A DNA stretch of 64,000 bases from Isoetes taiwanensis (GCA_021234155.1 JAJEKV010000031.1:1419614-1483613); one strand, 5' to 3'; positions 1-9,526 are shown, numbered from the stretch's first letter. Made by a program: numbers and translations. Notes: a model not told the origin generated them from the letters alone.

Positions 1-160
1 AAAGAGAAAATGGCTAAGACAAGAGGTCCAATAGAGAGAAGAGAATTGCAAATCAAAAGGAAGGCACATATGACAGCACAAATTTCTTGTAGGAGCCTGT
101 ATTGGTCGTGGAGAGCTTTATCGCATCGTGCTCCTGAGCAAGCTCTGAATATGTAGCAAA
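1..160 (+). other. Unassigned stretch with a short open frame at 10-156
   Basis: An ATG at 10 opens a 48-codon frame that ends in TAG at 154-156 and is rich in basic residues. I recognise no family. It may be the tail of a gene or element lying left of the window, or chance. Confidence 0.15.
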
Positions 161-304
161 ATAACGGGGGTTTTTTTTTATATTTTTATACTTTTTTTCC
201 TATGGTTTTTATATGATTTGGTGATGGTATTTGATGAGACATACTAATCGGTACATCTAGAGTGCACATACTATCACGTTATTTTTTATGACATTTTTCA
301 ATGG
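161..304. repeat. Dispersed repeat A, copy 1
   Basis: This stretch runs from 'ataacggggg' through 'tttttatatgattt' and 'acatctagag' to a T-rich end. It resembles 59473-59623 in the same orientation, with point changes and small indels along about 145 bases. The similarity fades out in the next 60-100 bases, where both copies carry a 'gcatgcaa' motif and a T-rich 'tttagg' stretch. The two copies lie 59 kb apart. The element type is unknown. Confidence 0.6.
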
Positions 305-435
305 TTACAACTATGATTTAACCTAAATATCCTTAATCGAACATGCAAGCATCGAATAAGATTATTTTAGGTTATTTGAGTTTTGGAGATTTCTGGGTCT
401 TGTTGAGCCAAGGGCCACGAAAGCACGATCCGGGT

Positions 436-805
436 GAGGCAAGTGTTTGGAGCGATTTCGAAAGCAGGATTCAGCAACTTCAAGGTCTGTTCTTTAACTA
501 TTTTTTCCATTCGCAGGGCCTTAGGTCTATTTTTCCTGGTTCCACGGTTCAAAAGTGCGGTTGGTGCACTAGGAAAAAATGGCGGACCCTCATAGATCCG
601 GCGGCATCCTTTCTCGTGTCCGGTAAAGGCAAGGGTTTGGTTGAGGCAAGGGTTTAGGAGCGACTTCAAAGCAGGATTCTGCAACTTCAAGGTCTGTTCT
701 TTAACTGTTTTTTCCATCCACAGGGCCTTAGGTCTATTTTTTTTTGTTCCATGGTTCAAGTGCAGTTGGTGGCTGGCAGTAGGAAAAAAAATGGCAGACC
801 CATAT
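436..805. repeat. Two-copy tandem repeat, period about 207 bp
   Basis: The segment at about 436-600 (key words 'gcaggattcagcaacttcaa' and 'cagggccttaggtctat') is repeated at about 643-805 with roughly 85-90 percent visible identity. The offset between equivalent words is 207 bases. Open frames on both strands here (minus-strand frame 873-367) come from the repeated unit and themselves repeat, so I do not call them genes. Confidence 0.75.
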
Positions 806-840
806 CCGCAGACCTCATGCCGGCAGTCACTGAGAGAAAC

Positions 841-1968
841 CTCCAACACGTTACCATGCAGAATTCTATCCACCTGCTGGCAGTTTGAATCAAAACGTCA
901 TTGATTGATTCCAAGTTTACACCACCAGAGAAGGTAATCAATTGGCTTCCCTGAATATTAACTCCAGGGGATAATCAGTTTAATGGATGCTCATATATTG
1001 CGTAAGCAAGAACGCCTCGGTTTTACAATATTCTCAATGTTAGAGCAATTAAAAGGAAACTTCCGATCGAATATAGAAGTAAGTTGGAGCTTCTACTAAC
1101 GCTATCCTTACATTGCTTAATGTGCCAATCTTGTTTCCTCAGTTTTAGCTAACTTCTGCAAACTTCCGCATAATTAAACTCTATCACTCATTCTGCCTTG
1201 AAAGATCTCTTATATAAAGTTCGGAATCCTGCTTATAGTTCCATGAACTAAATTGCTGTTGTATATAAATGGGCATCCAAGGCTACATTTGTTGCTGAAT
1301 TTTGCCACCAATATAACTCCATGAATATAATTTATCCAATTAGTCCGTTGTATGTATTTGAAGTTTTAAATTCTTATTATTTGCATCTATTTTTCATATT
1401 CCTTGCTAGAAGAACTTGGAATGGCTTTGAAGTTCTTGCTACATATACAGATTGGCTGCCCTCTATTGTGGATTATGCAGAACGTAGTGGTTGTTCATGA
1501 ACACCTCAACCATGAAGGGCTTGGATGTCAAAGTGTGTTGTCTGCAAAAGTGCAAAAGTCTTGTGACAAAAGTCTTGTGTGTTGTCTGGAAACAAACAGT
1601 ATGTAATGAATGTTGCCTTAAGATTACTATAAAATGCTATGTGTTTCATTGGCTTGAAAAACGACTTTCCTTTTCAGGTATTTAAGCCACATATGCCATA
1701 TGCTTATGAATGCTTGCCATGGCAAAATAGGCTTGCATTGATACAAGCACATGTTACCATATGCACTAGCATATGCATGACAATGTGCAGTTTACAATAG
1801 TTTACATGATTCTTGTATTGCAATATTCAAATTACAGATAATGAATATAATGATTACATAAAATGTACTCATAGTAGTTTGCAATGGAAATAACTTGTTT
1901 GTCTTGATGTTATTGTGCTTTTTAGTAATCAATATTTAGGCCCATAAACTTTACCTATGTTTGCTTTG
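841..1968. other. Intergenic DNA, no gene recognised
   Basis: AT-rich sequence with several short frames and no recognisable domain. A small tandem 'aaaagtcttgtg' duplication lies near 1550-1580. The stretch 1690-1800 repeats words such as 'catatgc'. Confidence 0.4.
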
Positions 1969-2120
1969 GTTAGGGCCCGAAGGGCCCAAAATTTTTTTTA
2001 TATAACAATGAACACACAACTACCATTAACATTATTAACACAAACCATTGCATTTAACATATTTAAATTAAAATCCCCCTTAAACCCCCTTTGGTTTGGG
2101 TGCATATTCACACGGGGGGT
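1969..2120. repeat. Dispersed repeat B, copy 1
   Basis: It starts 'gttagggcccgaagggccc' and ends 'gcatattcacacgggggg', with an internal 'cccttaaaccccctttggtt' block. The same start and end occur at 61622-61918 in the same orientation, where the internal block is present in three tandem copies. The sharp shared boundaries suggest the end of a transposable element, perhaps an LTR fragment. No target duplication was identified. Confidence 0.65.
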
Positions 2121-2429
2121 TACGTAATTCATGACAAGATGGATCAGAACACGACAATGGTACCTAGATTGGAGAAGTTAGCCAAATCAGTGTCGAGAGG
2201 AGAACGCTTGAAAGTAAGTGTGACAGGTGCATTGATGCATGGCCATGGTATTGGGGCTCTGGGCCATTTTTCACTAGATTTGTGGAAGGATGGTTCTAAT
2301 TTTCATATTGGGTCCTTGAACCACACGCTTAAAATCCTGGAGGATGCTTCGAGAGACAACTGGGGCCATTTAAGAGAAGTTGAGCGCCCTGATTGTGCAT
2401 GGGGAGCAGCAGTCCTTCTATGGCATTGA
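2091..2429 (+). CDS. Uncharacterised 112-codon open frame
   Basis: An open frame of 112 codons begins inside repeat B and runs past it. The composition looks protein-like (mixed charged and hydrophobic, MHGHGIGALGHF segment), but I recognise no domain. It directly abuts the repeat end, so it may be the coding edge of the same element. No splice pattern or promoter was identified. Confidence 0.2.
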   Translation: MVWVHIHTGGYVIHDKMDQNTTMVPRLEKLAKSVSRGERLKVSVTGALMHGHGIGALGHFSLDLWKDGSNFHIGSLNHTLKILEDASRDNWGHLREVERPDCAWGAAVLLWH

Positions 2430-3040
2430 GGACTAAAAAGGTCAATAACACTGGACAAGATGATGAAAGAGGCTATTAAATACTTTGCCCAAGGAACCAG
2501 AAATGCAAATAATGTATTGCCATTAAGTCTGGCCCTTACCTAGCCACAATATTCAAACAAGTGTCCACGCAAAATAAAATCCTCCAGACAGAAGACGGCT
2601 CACAAGCTAAGACCTTAAGACTATTCCACAAGCGATTCATAGGCAATTCAGAAAAGATAAATGGAATTGTAAGAAAATGATTGAATTGCATACCTAAACT
2701 AAACCTTTCAAATGAATCTGGTTGCTGCCAGAAGCTCTCAAACAATAATCCTCTCAACCAGAAGCTCTCAAACAATTTGGTTGCTGGCATCTACAGACAT
2801 GCAAAAACATACAGACATACAGACATGCATGTACAAACCCTAGGAATGGCAGAATCAGCGGCAGCTATGGCAGAGGCAGCGGAAGCTCTCCCTAGGAAGC
2901 AGAGGCAGTGGCTATGGTGGCAGAAGCTCTACGATTATGAGCTGGAATGTCTCCGTCGTTGCCCCTCCCGATCTTGCTAAAAAAAAAGGTCTGCTTTTCT
3001 TAATAAGGACTGCTTTCATGTCGGATTGGGTTGGACTTCA
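2430..3040. other. Intergenic DNA with short duplications
   Basis: No gene recognised. 'cagaagctctcaaacaat' is repeated at about 2730 and 2760, 'acatacagacat' is iterated near 2805-2825, and a GCAG-rich stretch lies at 2850-2930. Confidence 0.35.
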
Positions 3041-3480
3041 GCGGAAACCTCCCCAACTTTCTCTGCAAACCTCCTCCTTTTCGTGGAAACCTCCCCAACT
3101 TTCCATGGAAACCTTCCCAACTTTCCCTGTGACCTTGGGAGGTTTCCATATTAGAAAACAGCCCCACCCTTCCCTGGAAACCTCCCCAACTTTCTGGACA
3201 TGATCTTGGGAGGTTTTCTAATTAAGAAAACAGTTTCCACAGAAAGGTGGGGAGGTTTCCAAAAAAATAAAAAAGAAGCCCCTCCTTAAATTTGCACGAA
3301 GACCAAGATTTGCCCCCTCGTGCATCTCCATCCTCGTGCGTTCCTCGAAGATCAAGATTTGCCCCCTCATGCATCTCGATCCTCGTGCGTTCCTCGTGCG
3401 TCTTAATGAGGTGGTTGCAAAAATTAATTACTATTTTTTTTATATAAATATTTCATGGAAACCTCCCAAAGTTTTCAAAG
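3040..3480. repeat. GGAAACCTCCC repeat cluster and 50-60 bp tandem duplication
   Basis: The word GGAAACCTCCC or a close variant appears several times in direct orientation between 3044 and 3190. The inverse GGGAGGTTTCC appears near 3136, 3207 and 3250, and another direct copy lies at 3459. The cluster can therefore form local hairpins. Directly after it, 'aagatttgccccctcgtgcatctc' and the following 'cctcgtgcgttcctcg' are tandemly duplicated at about 3305-3400. Confidence 0.6.
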
Positions 3481-4230
3481 AAACTAGGGGAAGTTCCACA
3501 AAATGTCTAAAATCTAACAAGTTTATCCTCGTAGAGAACCATTTCTTCAGCAGCAAGGAGATCAACATTATTTGCAACCTACAGCTCAACAAAGTGTTGT
3601 TAAATGTATTGCCTTAAGCAAATGGATGTTGTGTTTACCATATCCATATATGTTCTATGGATCAATACTTCCTTTGGAAACTCTGTTTTCTCCCACTTTA
3701 TGCTTATCTGATTTACATCCGATAGTTACTAACTAGCACCTTTGAGCAGTAGACTCTTGAAAATATAGCAATTCACTTGTCGAAGGATTTGTTAAGTGAT
3801 GATTATTATGTCATACTACTATGCACATAATCCCATTTTAGACGATTCCCATATTGTCATCAGCACTCCCATTGTGCTGCATATAAGTGCCAGATACTCT
3901 TAATAGTGTGAGTGCTATTGTAAGTTCCTATTTGAGAAATTCTAACCCAGATCGGGAAGGGTTTCCTATTCTAGATATTCTAACCCAGATTGGGCGGGCA
4001 GAGATAGTGTGAGTGCTATTGTAAGAGCAGCCCTTTTCATTCGCTAATAATAATAATCAAGTGTTAGATTAAGGGAACTTTCAGGATATTCCTGTATCTT
4101 TTTTAGATGAAACTTTCAGGCACGGAACGAACGAAATTGTAGAACACTAGAAATCATTTGAAGATTGCAGAAACCCAAAGCAATTTTTAGTAGCTTAGAT
4201 CAGAATTGGATGAACTAACTCATTAGAACA
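3481..4230. other. Intergenic DNA, no gene recognised
   Basis: A short direct repeat ('gatattctaacccagattggg' type) lies near 3935-4000, and 'agtgtgagtgctattgtaag' occurs twice (about 3905 and 4005). Nothing else identifiable. Confidence 0.35.
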
Positions 4231-5810
4231 TGTGACGTTCCAGCATAATATACGATCCGAATACGTATATTATACTGCCACGTCACACGTACATGTCACG
4301 AATGACATGTACTTGAGAGCCGTAAAGGGTTGCACCTAGGGGGCAAGAGTTGCACCTAGGGGGGCAACCTCGAATGTTGTGCATGTTAAATAAACATACA
4401 CAATTATAAACTCCATGGACCCCATTGCCAAATGGCTAAACCCCATTTGGCCAATGCCTAACCTAACCCTAAGGGTTTCTATATAAGGGCTTTCTCTTAA
4501 ACCCTAAACCTTTCTACTCTTTGCATTTAGGGTTTTCCTTGAGCCCCTTTCCTTCTCTCGCATTTATGGTTCTCTTGAGCCACTCCGGCCAAGCTAAGAC
4601 CCAAATTCGCATTGCCAGGCTCCGAAAAGCCGCCTTTGCACAACAGATCTTCGAGTAGCAGCAGTCTGCAGCAGGATCAGAGGCATGGATGCATTCCGAG
4701 GCTCTGGAACAGGTCAAGTACCAGGTAATTAGTCATTCTGTTGTGCAAAGCCGCCTTGTGGCTAGGCAATAGGCTAGTTCAGCTTTAGAGGCCTTATAGA
4801 TCCCGAGATCATAAGCTCTAACAAAGGAACCTAACTCTGGATGTTTAGGTAGATAGATTAGATGTTATTATTCATTTCAGTTCTGTGATGATGTTAGTAT
4901 TTTACTCTGTGACCTCCATGTATTGGGAAGGGGGGTAGAGGTCTAAAGCCTGTGTAGCAGATAATCCTAGGTAGCCTACTAGTTCCCAATTACTTACGGC
5001 CCGTGCATAGGAGCCCGCCTGGTTGTGGGTGGCGGGACTAGGCCGGTTGACAAGGAGGAACTTGTCCCATCACGGTTTGACCCCTCTGGTGTGTAAAGCC
5101 TACCGGGGGTCTATGTGGGCTAGGCTTAATGGCTTGTCACTGAGTGTGGCAAGGCATGAGCTCGACACCTCTGGGGTGATGCGTCACCTTCCATGAGGTT
5201 CAAGTTGAATACGAGCAGTGGCCCTCTAGCCGCCATGCCTCTGGAGGGGAGGTGACTTCCCTCCTGCCTCATCGGGACTGGGGAGATGCAACCCAGCAGT
5301 AGCCCATTTGGCTATGCACCCGGCAGGCTACGGTGAGGTCCCTATACTTTCCAACCTACTCTGCAAAGTGTGCACGGGAGGGGCGGATGGAATGGACTAC
5401 CCTCAGCCATGTTCTTATGCCAGCCAAATCCATTTGCCATGAATTCTGTCTACAATGACCTCTGGAAGCCCAAGCCGTCAGTTGAACCCCCTTGAATCTG
5501 AGCCCTGGATAGGATTTCCCTTGTTGCTATTGTTCATGTTGATGATGTTGTATATGTGATGATTATAATGTGTTCACCCTTCGAGGTGATTGTATTGATG
5601 TATTGTTATCATGTACTCATGTTTATTCACGCTTCCGCAGCTAGGTCAACCCGAAGGGAGACGGGTGAATGACACATCCACTCTTCCCTTGCTGGCTCAT
5701 TCCACTGGGAGTGGAGTCAGGTGGATGGCCCCTGCCAGTTTGGCTGACAGGGGGAATGCTCCGCCTTCTGATACGATGTGTGCATCGTATAAGAAGTAGG
5801 GTACGTCACA
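4231..5810 (+). repeat. LTR (5' or solo-type) of an LTR retroelement, 1580 bp
   Basis: The left end reads TGTGACGTTC and the right end GTACGTCACA, so the termini are TG...CA with a 7-bp inverted repeat (TGTGACG/CGTCACA). The primer-binding site starts two bases beyond the right end, as expected for a 5' LTR. A TATA box (tctatataag, 4478-4487) and a telo-box AAACCCTAA (4499-4507) lie about 250 bases from the left end and fit a U3 promoter. The long remainder is GC-richer than its surroundings. No second copy of this LTR was found to 64 kb, so the element is either truncated on the right or its partner is too diverged to see. Confidence 0.75.
4478..4507 (+). promoter_or_regulatory. TATA box and telo-box of the LTR promoter
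   Basis: 'tctatataag' is followed within about 20 bases by AAACCCTAA, with further 'aaccctaa' words just upstream. Telo-boxes are known promoter elements of highly expressed plant housekeeping genes. Their role here is inference. Confidence 0.5.
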
Positions 5811-5811
5811 G

Positions 5812-5845
5812 TGGTATCAGAGCATGATCTTGGTAGACCAAGATC
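5812..5845 (+). promoter_or_regulatory. tRNA-iMet primer-binding site with adjacent palindrome
   Basis: TGGTATCAGAGC (5812-5823) is the standard plant retroelement primer-binding site, complementary to the 3' end of initiator Met tRNA. Two bases later a perfect 20-base palindromic hairpin (9-bp stem, 2-base loop AG) occupies 5826-5845. Its place beside the primer-binding site suits an RNA dimerisation or packaging signal, but that is inference. Confidence 0.8.
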
Positions 5846-6529
5846 GAGCATTGACCATTCCCTGTTAGAACTAACAGTAGACTTCAAGTCTTGGGAATAG
5901 CCACCCAAGCATGAACCTCGAAAATTGGATTTTTTTTTTCCAATTTCTAGTGCAGTAAGTAGATAAATGCTAAGTTAGTAGTAAGTTTTAGCAAAAACCC
6001 AACCAAATTTGGTCAAAAAGAGGTGACCCCTCAGAGAGTGCGCCCAGACCAAATCCGCCAGTCTCGGATTTGCTCCTCGCGCAATGTGTGAGTGGTGGAC
6101 CCATGTTGACCTAGATAGATGCACAATTTAGGTAATCTAATAGTGCAGTTCAGCATATCCCTTAGATTTTAACTAGTTTTGCATGTTAGAACACTAATGA
6201 ACTCTTTATAAAGTGAAAATTGGACCCAAAAAGAGGTGACCCCTCACAGAGTGCGCCCAGACTAAATCCGCCATTCTCGGATTGGCCTCTCGCGCACTGT
6301 GTGAGTGGTGGATGCTTTTTGGCCAAATAAACCTAATGTACTCATCATAACTACACTAATATCTTCTAGAATGGCATAATATGGAATTGCAGGTCCAAAC
6401 CCTAAAATCCCCCTACCTATAAGTAGACAATTAGGGTTCCTCATTTACACTTATCTCCTCCAGCAAACAGCTCCTCGTCCCAGAAGACAATTTTTAGGCG
6501 CCAGGAAGCCGATTCCCTTGATTCAAAAC
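5846..6529 (+). other. Leader between primer-binding site and H3-like frame, with an 85-bp direct repeat
   Basis: No coding frame is recognised. An approximately 86-base segment at 6014-6099 ('aaaaagaggtgacccctc' to 'gtgtgagtggtgg') is repeated at 6227-6312 with few changes, offset 213. A possible second core promoter, 'ctataagtag' (6417-6426), lies about 105 bases before the ATG at 6530. The histone-like frame might therefore be driven by its own TATA box as well as by the LTR. Confidence 0.55.
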
Positions 6530-7735
6530 ATGGCCCGAACCAAACAGACCGCCCGTATCGTAGTGCCTGAGGACCATGTCAGTGCCCAGGAGCGAGCAGC
6601 CCAACAGAAGGCGAGACAGGCTCAGGAGCGAGCCAGGCGGGAACAGGGCACATAAGCCAATCCAAATGCCCAAGAGGAGACCCGGGAGCATCAGGAGCGC
6701 CCCCAAAACACTGAGCAGCAAAAGGATCGTGGGAGCCAGAGCGACCCATGCCATGAAGAAGAGGAAGCTGAAGAGGAATTGCAGAGGGAGCTGAAGATGT
6801 TGGAGAAGAAGGAGCGGAAAAGGAAAAGGAAGGAGTCAAGAATACCAAAGAGGAGCGCAGGAGGGAGAAAGAGGAGCGCAGGAAACAGAAGGAGGAGAGA
6901 AGAAAGAAGAAGGAGGAGCACAGGAAACGCAAGGAGGAGCACCAGAAGAAGGAGGACAAGGGGAAAAACCCCGAGTTACCCAAGGAGACCCGACGCAAGC
7001 TGAAGACGACGCCGGCAAAAGGAGTCGTCATACGGGAGCAAGAGCCCGACAAGCCGCCCTCCTCCTCTGACACTAAGTCAGATGAGGAGATAAGGGTCCC
7101 TATTCCAACTGAAGGCTCGGGACCCTCGAATGCAGGTAATGAAGAGGAGGAGCCGACAGCAGAGGTACCCCCGTACCCAAGATGGCCTTCACCCAAGCAC
7201 CCGGCAGCAGATAAGAAGAAGCCGAGGCCTGCGCGGGAGTCATATGTACTCAAGCACGAGCTTGAGTAAAGGAAGAAGCTAAAAGAGTACAACCAGTACA
7301 TGAAGATGTACGAGGAGTACTCGAAATACTACGAGGTGCACAGGGTCGCAATACCATGTGGAAGGAGGCAGGCCTACCAAGAAGAACACTTTGAAGCCGC
7401 CTCCGGAAAGACCAACACCTCCAAAGAAGCCCATTAAGAGAAAGACGGACTCGTACTTCGTCAGAGCTGCTCGGGAGATCCGGCACTTTTGGAGGAGCTA
7501 TGGATTGCTGATCCCAAGAGCCGCTTTCACGAGACTCACTCGCGAAGTTTTGCAGGAATTCGACAGTACCAAGAAAGTAACAGACGACATGTTACTCGCG
7601 CTACAGGAGGCGGCCGAGCAGAAGATTGTCCAGCGTTTTGAAGATTCGGTAGCATGTGCCCTACATGCAAAAAGGGTAACATGCATGCCTAAGGATATGA
7701 GGCTGGCCAAATATATTAAGAACGAAGACTGCTAG
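6530..7735 (+). pseudogene. Histone H3/CENH3-like protein with long charged N-terminal extension, retroelement cargo (decayed copy)
   Basis: The ATG at 6530 opens MARTKQTARIVVPEDHV, whose first nine residues equal the start of histone H3 (Lys4 and Arg8 included; Lys9 is replaced by Ile). A Gln/Arg-rich tail, then about 60 residues of Glu/Lys/Arg repeats typical of a charged helix, then an acidic Pro/Ser-rich linker follow. The last ~95 codons (7440-7732) are a histone fold: REIRHF (alphaN), LLIP...AF.RL.RE (alpha1), ALQEAAE...FED (alpha2), HAKRVTCMPKD...LA..I (loop 2 to alpha3), ending at TAG. REIRHF and LLIP recall plant CENH3, but loop 1 has the H3 length and lacks the CENH3 Trp. Expected length is about 400 residues against 136 for H3. 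Breaks: TAA at 6653 and 7267 (both possible CAA to TAA), a frame change near 6800-6840, and another near 7320-7357. The frame stands where gag would start. I am sure of the H3 fold, fairly sure it is one protein, and less sure of the link to the LTR. Confidence 0.85.
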
Positions 7736-7873
7736 CCTATTGTAGAAAACGTTTGTAAATACAAATTTATGTTTTTGACATGTTAATATGTGAAATCATA
7801 GTTATCTAGGTTGTATTGATAACTTCTGCAATTGGAATCACCAAATTTGGAACAAGACTCAGTGTTTTTTTAC
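7736..7873. other. Short spacer after the H3-like frame
   Basis: AT-rich. It contains no gypsy or copia pol motif, no polypurine tract and no start of a 3' LTR. The right edge of the LTR/H3 unit must lie here or be lost. Confidence 0.4.
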
Positions 7874-8113
7874 CTTCTCTATCAACATAGGGGCATAAGC
7901 ACAATTCAAGTTCCACAACTCACTTGATTCGTTGCTGCAAGTTGAAGATGCAGAACCGGCACTCACAATGTCTTCTAAAAATGATATCCTAGCATAACAT
8001 GAACTCAAACAGACTGATGGTCCATTTTGCATAAGTGTTTGCACAATAACCAGACTCTTCAGTGAAATCACAGGGCTAGAAAGATGCGGCCTCTTTTTCA
8101 AGAAATTGAATAT
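7874..8113 (-). pseudogene. Exon-like fragment, possible ENTH/ANTH-type helical domain
   Basis: On the minus strand an 80-codon, phase 0-0 exon is bounded by an acceptor (ttatattcag, ending at 8114) and a donor (gtaaaa, starting at 7873). The core reads KRPHLSSPVISLKSLVIVQT and continues with LMQNGPSV. This resembles the helix 'LK.L.V.Q.LLQNGPS' of ENTH/ANTH-like domains in clathrin-assembly proteins and related kinases. The match is by eye and weak. More exon-like frames lie upstream on the same strand. Confidence 0.35.
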
Positions 8114-9355
8114 CTGAATATAACAGGCCACGTATTCATAGCTAGTTTTTTGAAGAAAAATTTGGGTAAGCATGCAATTCACATACCGTCAATGTACTAC
8201 CACTATTATGGTTCCAGAAGGACAAGACAAGATGACGTAGATGCTTAGGCTAGGGTGGACACACTTCCTTGTGAGTGGCCTTTGCTAACAATGTTCTCTT
8301 CCTATACCAATCCTTCAGACTTGGTAGACCTACTCCAAAATGTGAAACTATGTCTTCATATTTAGGATATTCAGCATCCTTTCCATAAAACTTTCTCCTT
8401 ATTTCCTTGCAAAACTCATTAGTATCTGAATTTGAATGGAGGAGAGAAACTGGATCCCAAGCATTTCCTCATTTTCCATGCCCTGTAATTGTATAATGGC
8501 ACTTCTCTTTTAACAAACTTGTCCATCCTTCTTTGTCTTCCTCCTCACAATTATTTTTGTTATATGAGCCATTATCCATAGGCCTTCTATAACCATGCGC
8601 ACATGGACGGGCTATTAGTGAGGATCAAATCAAAGAAAATTATGTAACCAAATCAAAGAACGTTGTAAAATGTTGTGGTGCACAGACATGCATTGATTCA
8701 AACAACTGCAGCTCAAGGCCAACTCTGTCTATAGATGCACATGATTAGAATGATTTGGGGCCTCAATATACTAACTTTAGACTCAATAGAAGGAAAAAGA
8801 AAAGAAAAAGAAAACAAATGAAAGCTCTCAATATGAATAATCTTACTAAAATGCAAAAGCTAACCTTTGACATGAAGCATAGAAATCTAGCACACATAAG
8901 GAAGCTATATCCACCATGGCGCCATTTTCTTTCCTAATAAATAAATTTTTGAGCCCTACTTTTAGAATCCCTTTCATCACAATAGTATCCTTCCCAGCAG
9001 AGTTGCTCATGGTGGAAAGATAAATGAGATGTAATCCGGGACGAATAAGTTCATAGTTGGTAATAGATGCTCACAAGTTTTGTGCAGTAGCAGGCTTCAA
9101 CATTATGATGAGTGTCAATTTCTTGTTCTAAACATTTCAAATTCAAATAAGGTTTATGGCTTACCAATCTTTCCTGTATCCCACATTGTAATGCGAGGGC
9201 AGTTGCTACTTCACCAACCGGGAAAGTGAGCATTGAGCCTCCATATTCAACTGGCAACAATGGCGCGGCGGTGCCGGGCTAGCGGTTTACTTACCTGGCC
9301 CTAAAGAACACCGGGCGACCGCAATTTCTGAAATTGATAAGTTTGGAGCGGCCGC
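8114..9355 (-). other. Minus-strand exon-like remnants, unidentified
   Basis: A minus-strand frame of about 75 codons spans roughly 8245-8478 and contains KFYGKDAEYPKYEDIVSHFG. It is preceded by a TGA and another frame reading KEGWTSLLKEKCHYT. A second open frame lies at 9051-9260. Their composition looks coding, and they could belong to one broken gene together with the exon at 7874-8113. I cannot name it. No plus-strand gene is seen. Confidence 0.25.
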
Positions 9356-9420
9356 ATATACTTAGAATATTCTGGAAACCCACATGAGCAAGGGTTTGCC
9401 CCCCTAGGGACAACCCAAAA
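9356..9420. repeat. Dispersed repeat C, copy 1
   Basis: 'atacttagaatattctgg' followed by 'acccacatgagcaagggttt' matches 42809-42868 in the same orientation, with a few substitutions. A GC-rich stretch sits just before it at 9265-9350. Confidence 0.5.
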
Positions 9421-9512
9421 ACCCTCTTACAAACATATTTTTGATTAAATCTTTTTCCCTTCAACCAAAATTTTAGAAAAAGTATTTAACAACATAATCA
9501 ATTTTTATCTAC

Positions 9513-9526
9513 AAAAAGTTCCTAAA
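9513..9526. repeat. Target-site duplication of the L1 element, left copy
   Basis: AAAAAGTTCCTAAA is repeated exactly at 11962-11975, just after the poly-A tail of the LINE. Confidence 0.8.

Noticed and set aside
367-873. 168-codon minus-strand frame
   Set aside because: Its protein repeats itself because the DNA is a 207-bp tandem repeat; no family pattern.
4440-4510. Telomere-like CCCTAA words
   Set aside because: Only a few isolated units; better read as telo-box promoter elements than as an interstitial telomere.
6579-7301. 240-codon minus-strand open frame over the charged part of the H3-like gene
   Set aside because: It is the antisense of Glu/Lys/Arg codons (hence Ser/Phe/Leu runs) and shows no domain. 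The plus strand explains it.
6530-7735. Possibility that this is simply the plant's ordinary H3 or CENH3 gene
   Set aside because: The length, the charged extension, the decayed frame and the position after an LTR and primer-binding site do not fit an ordinary histone gene, though an LTR insertion beside a divergent CENH3 pseudogene cannot be fully excluded.
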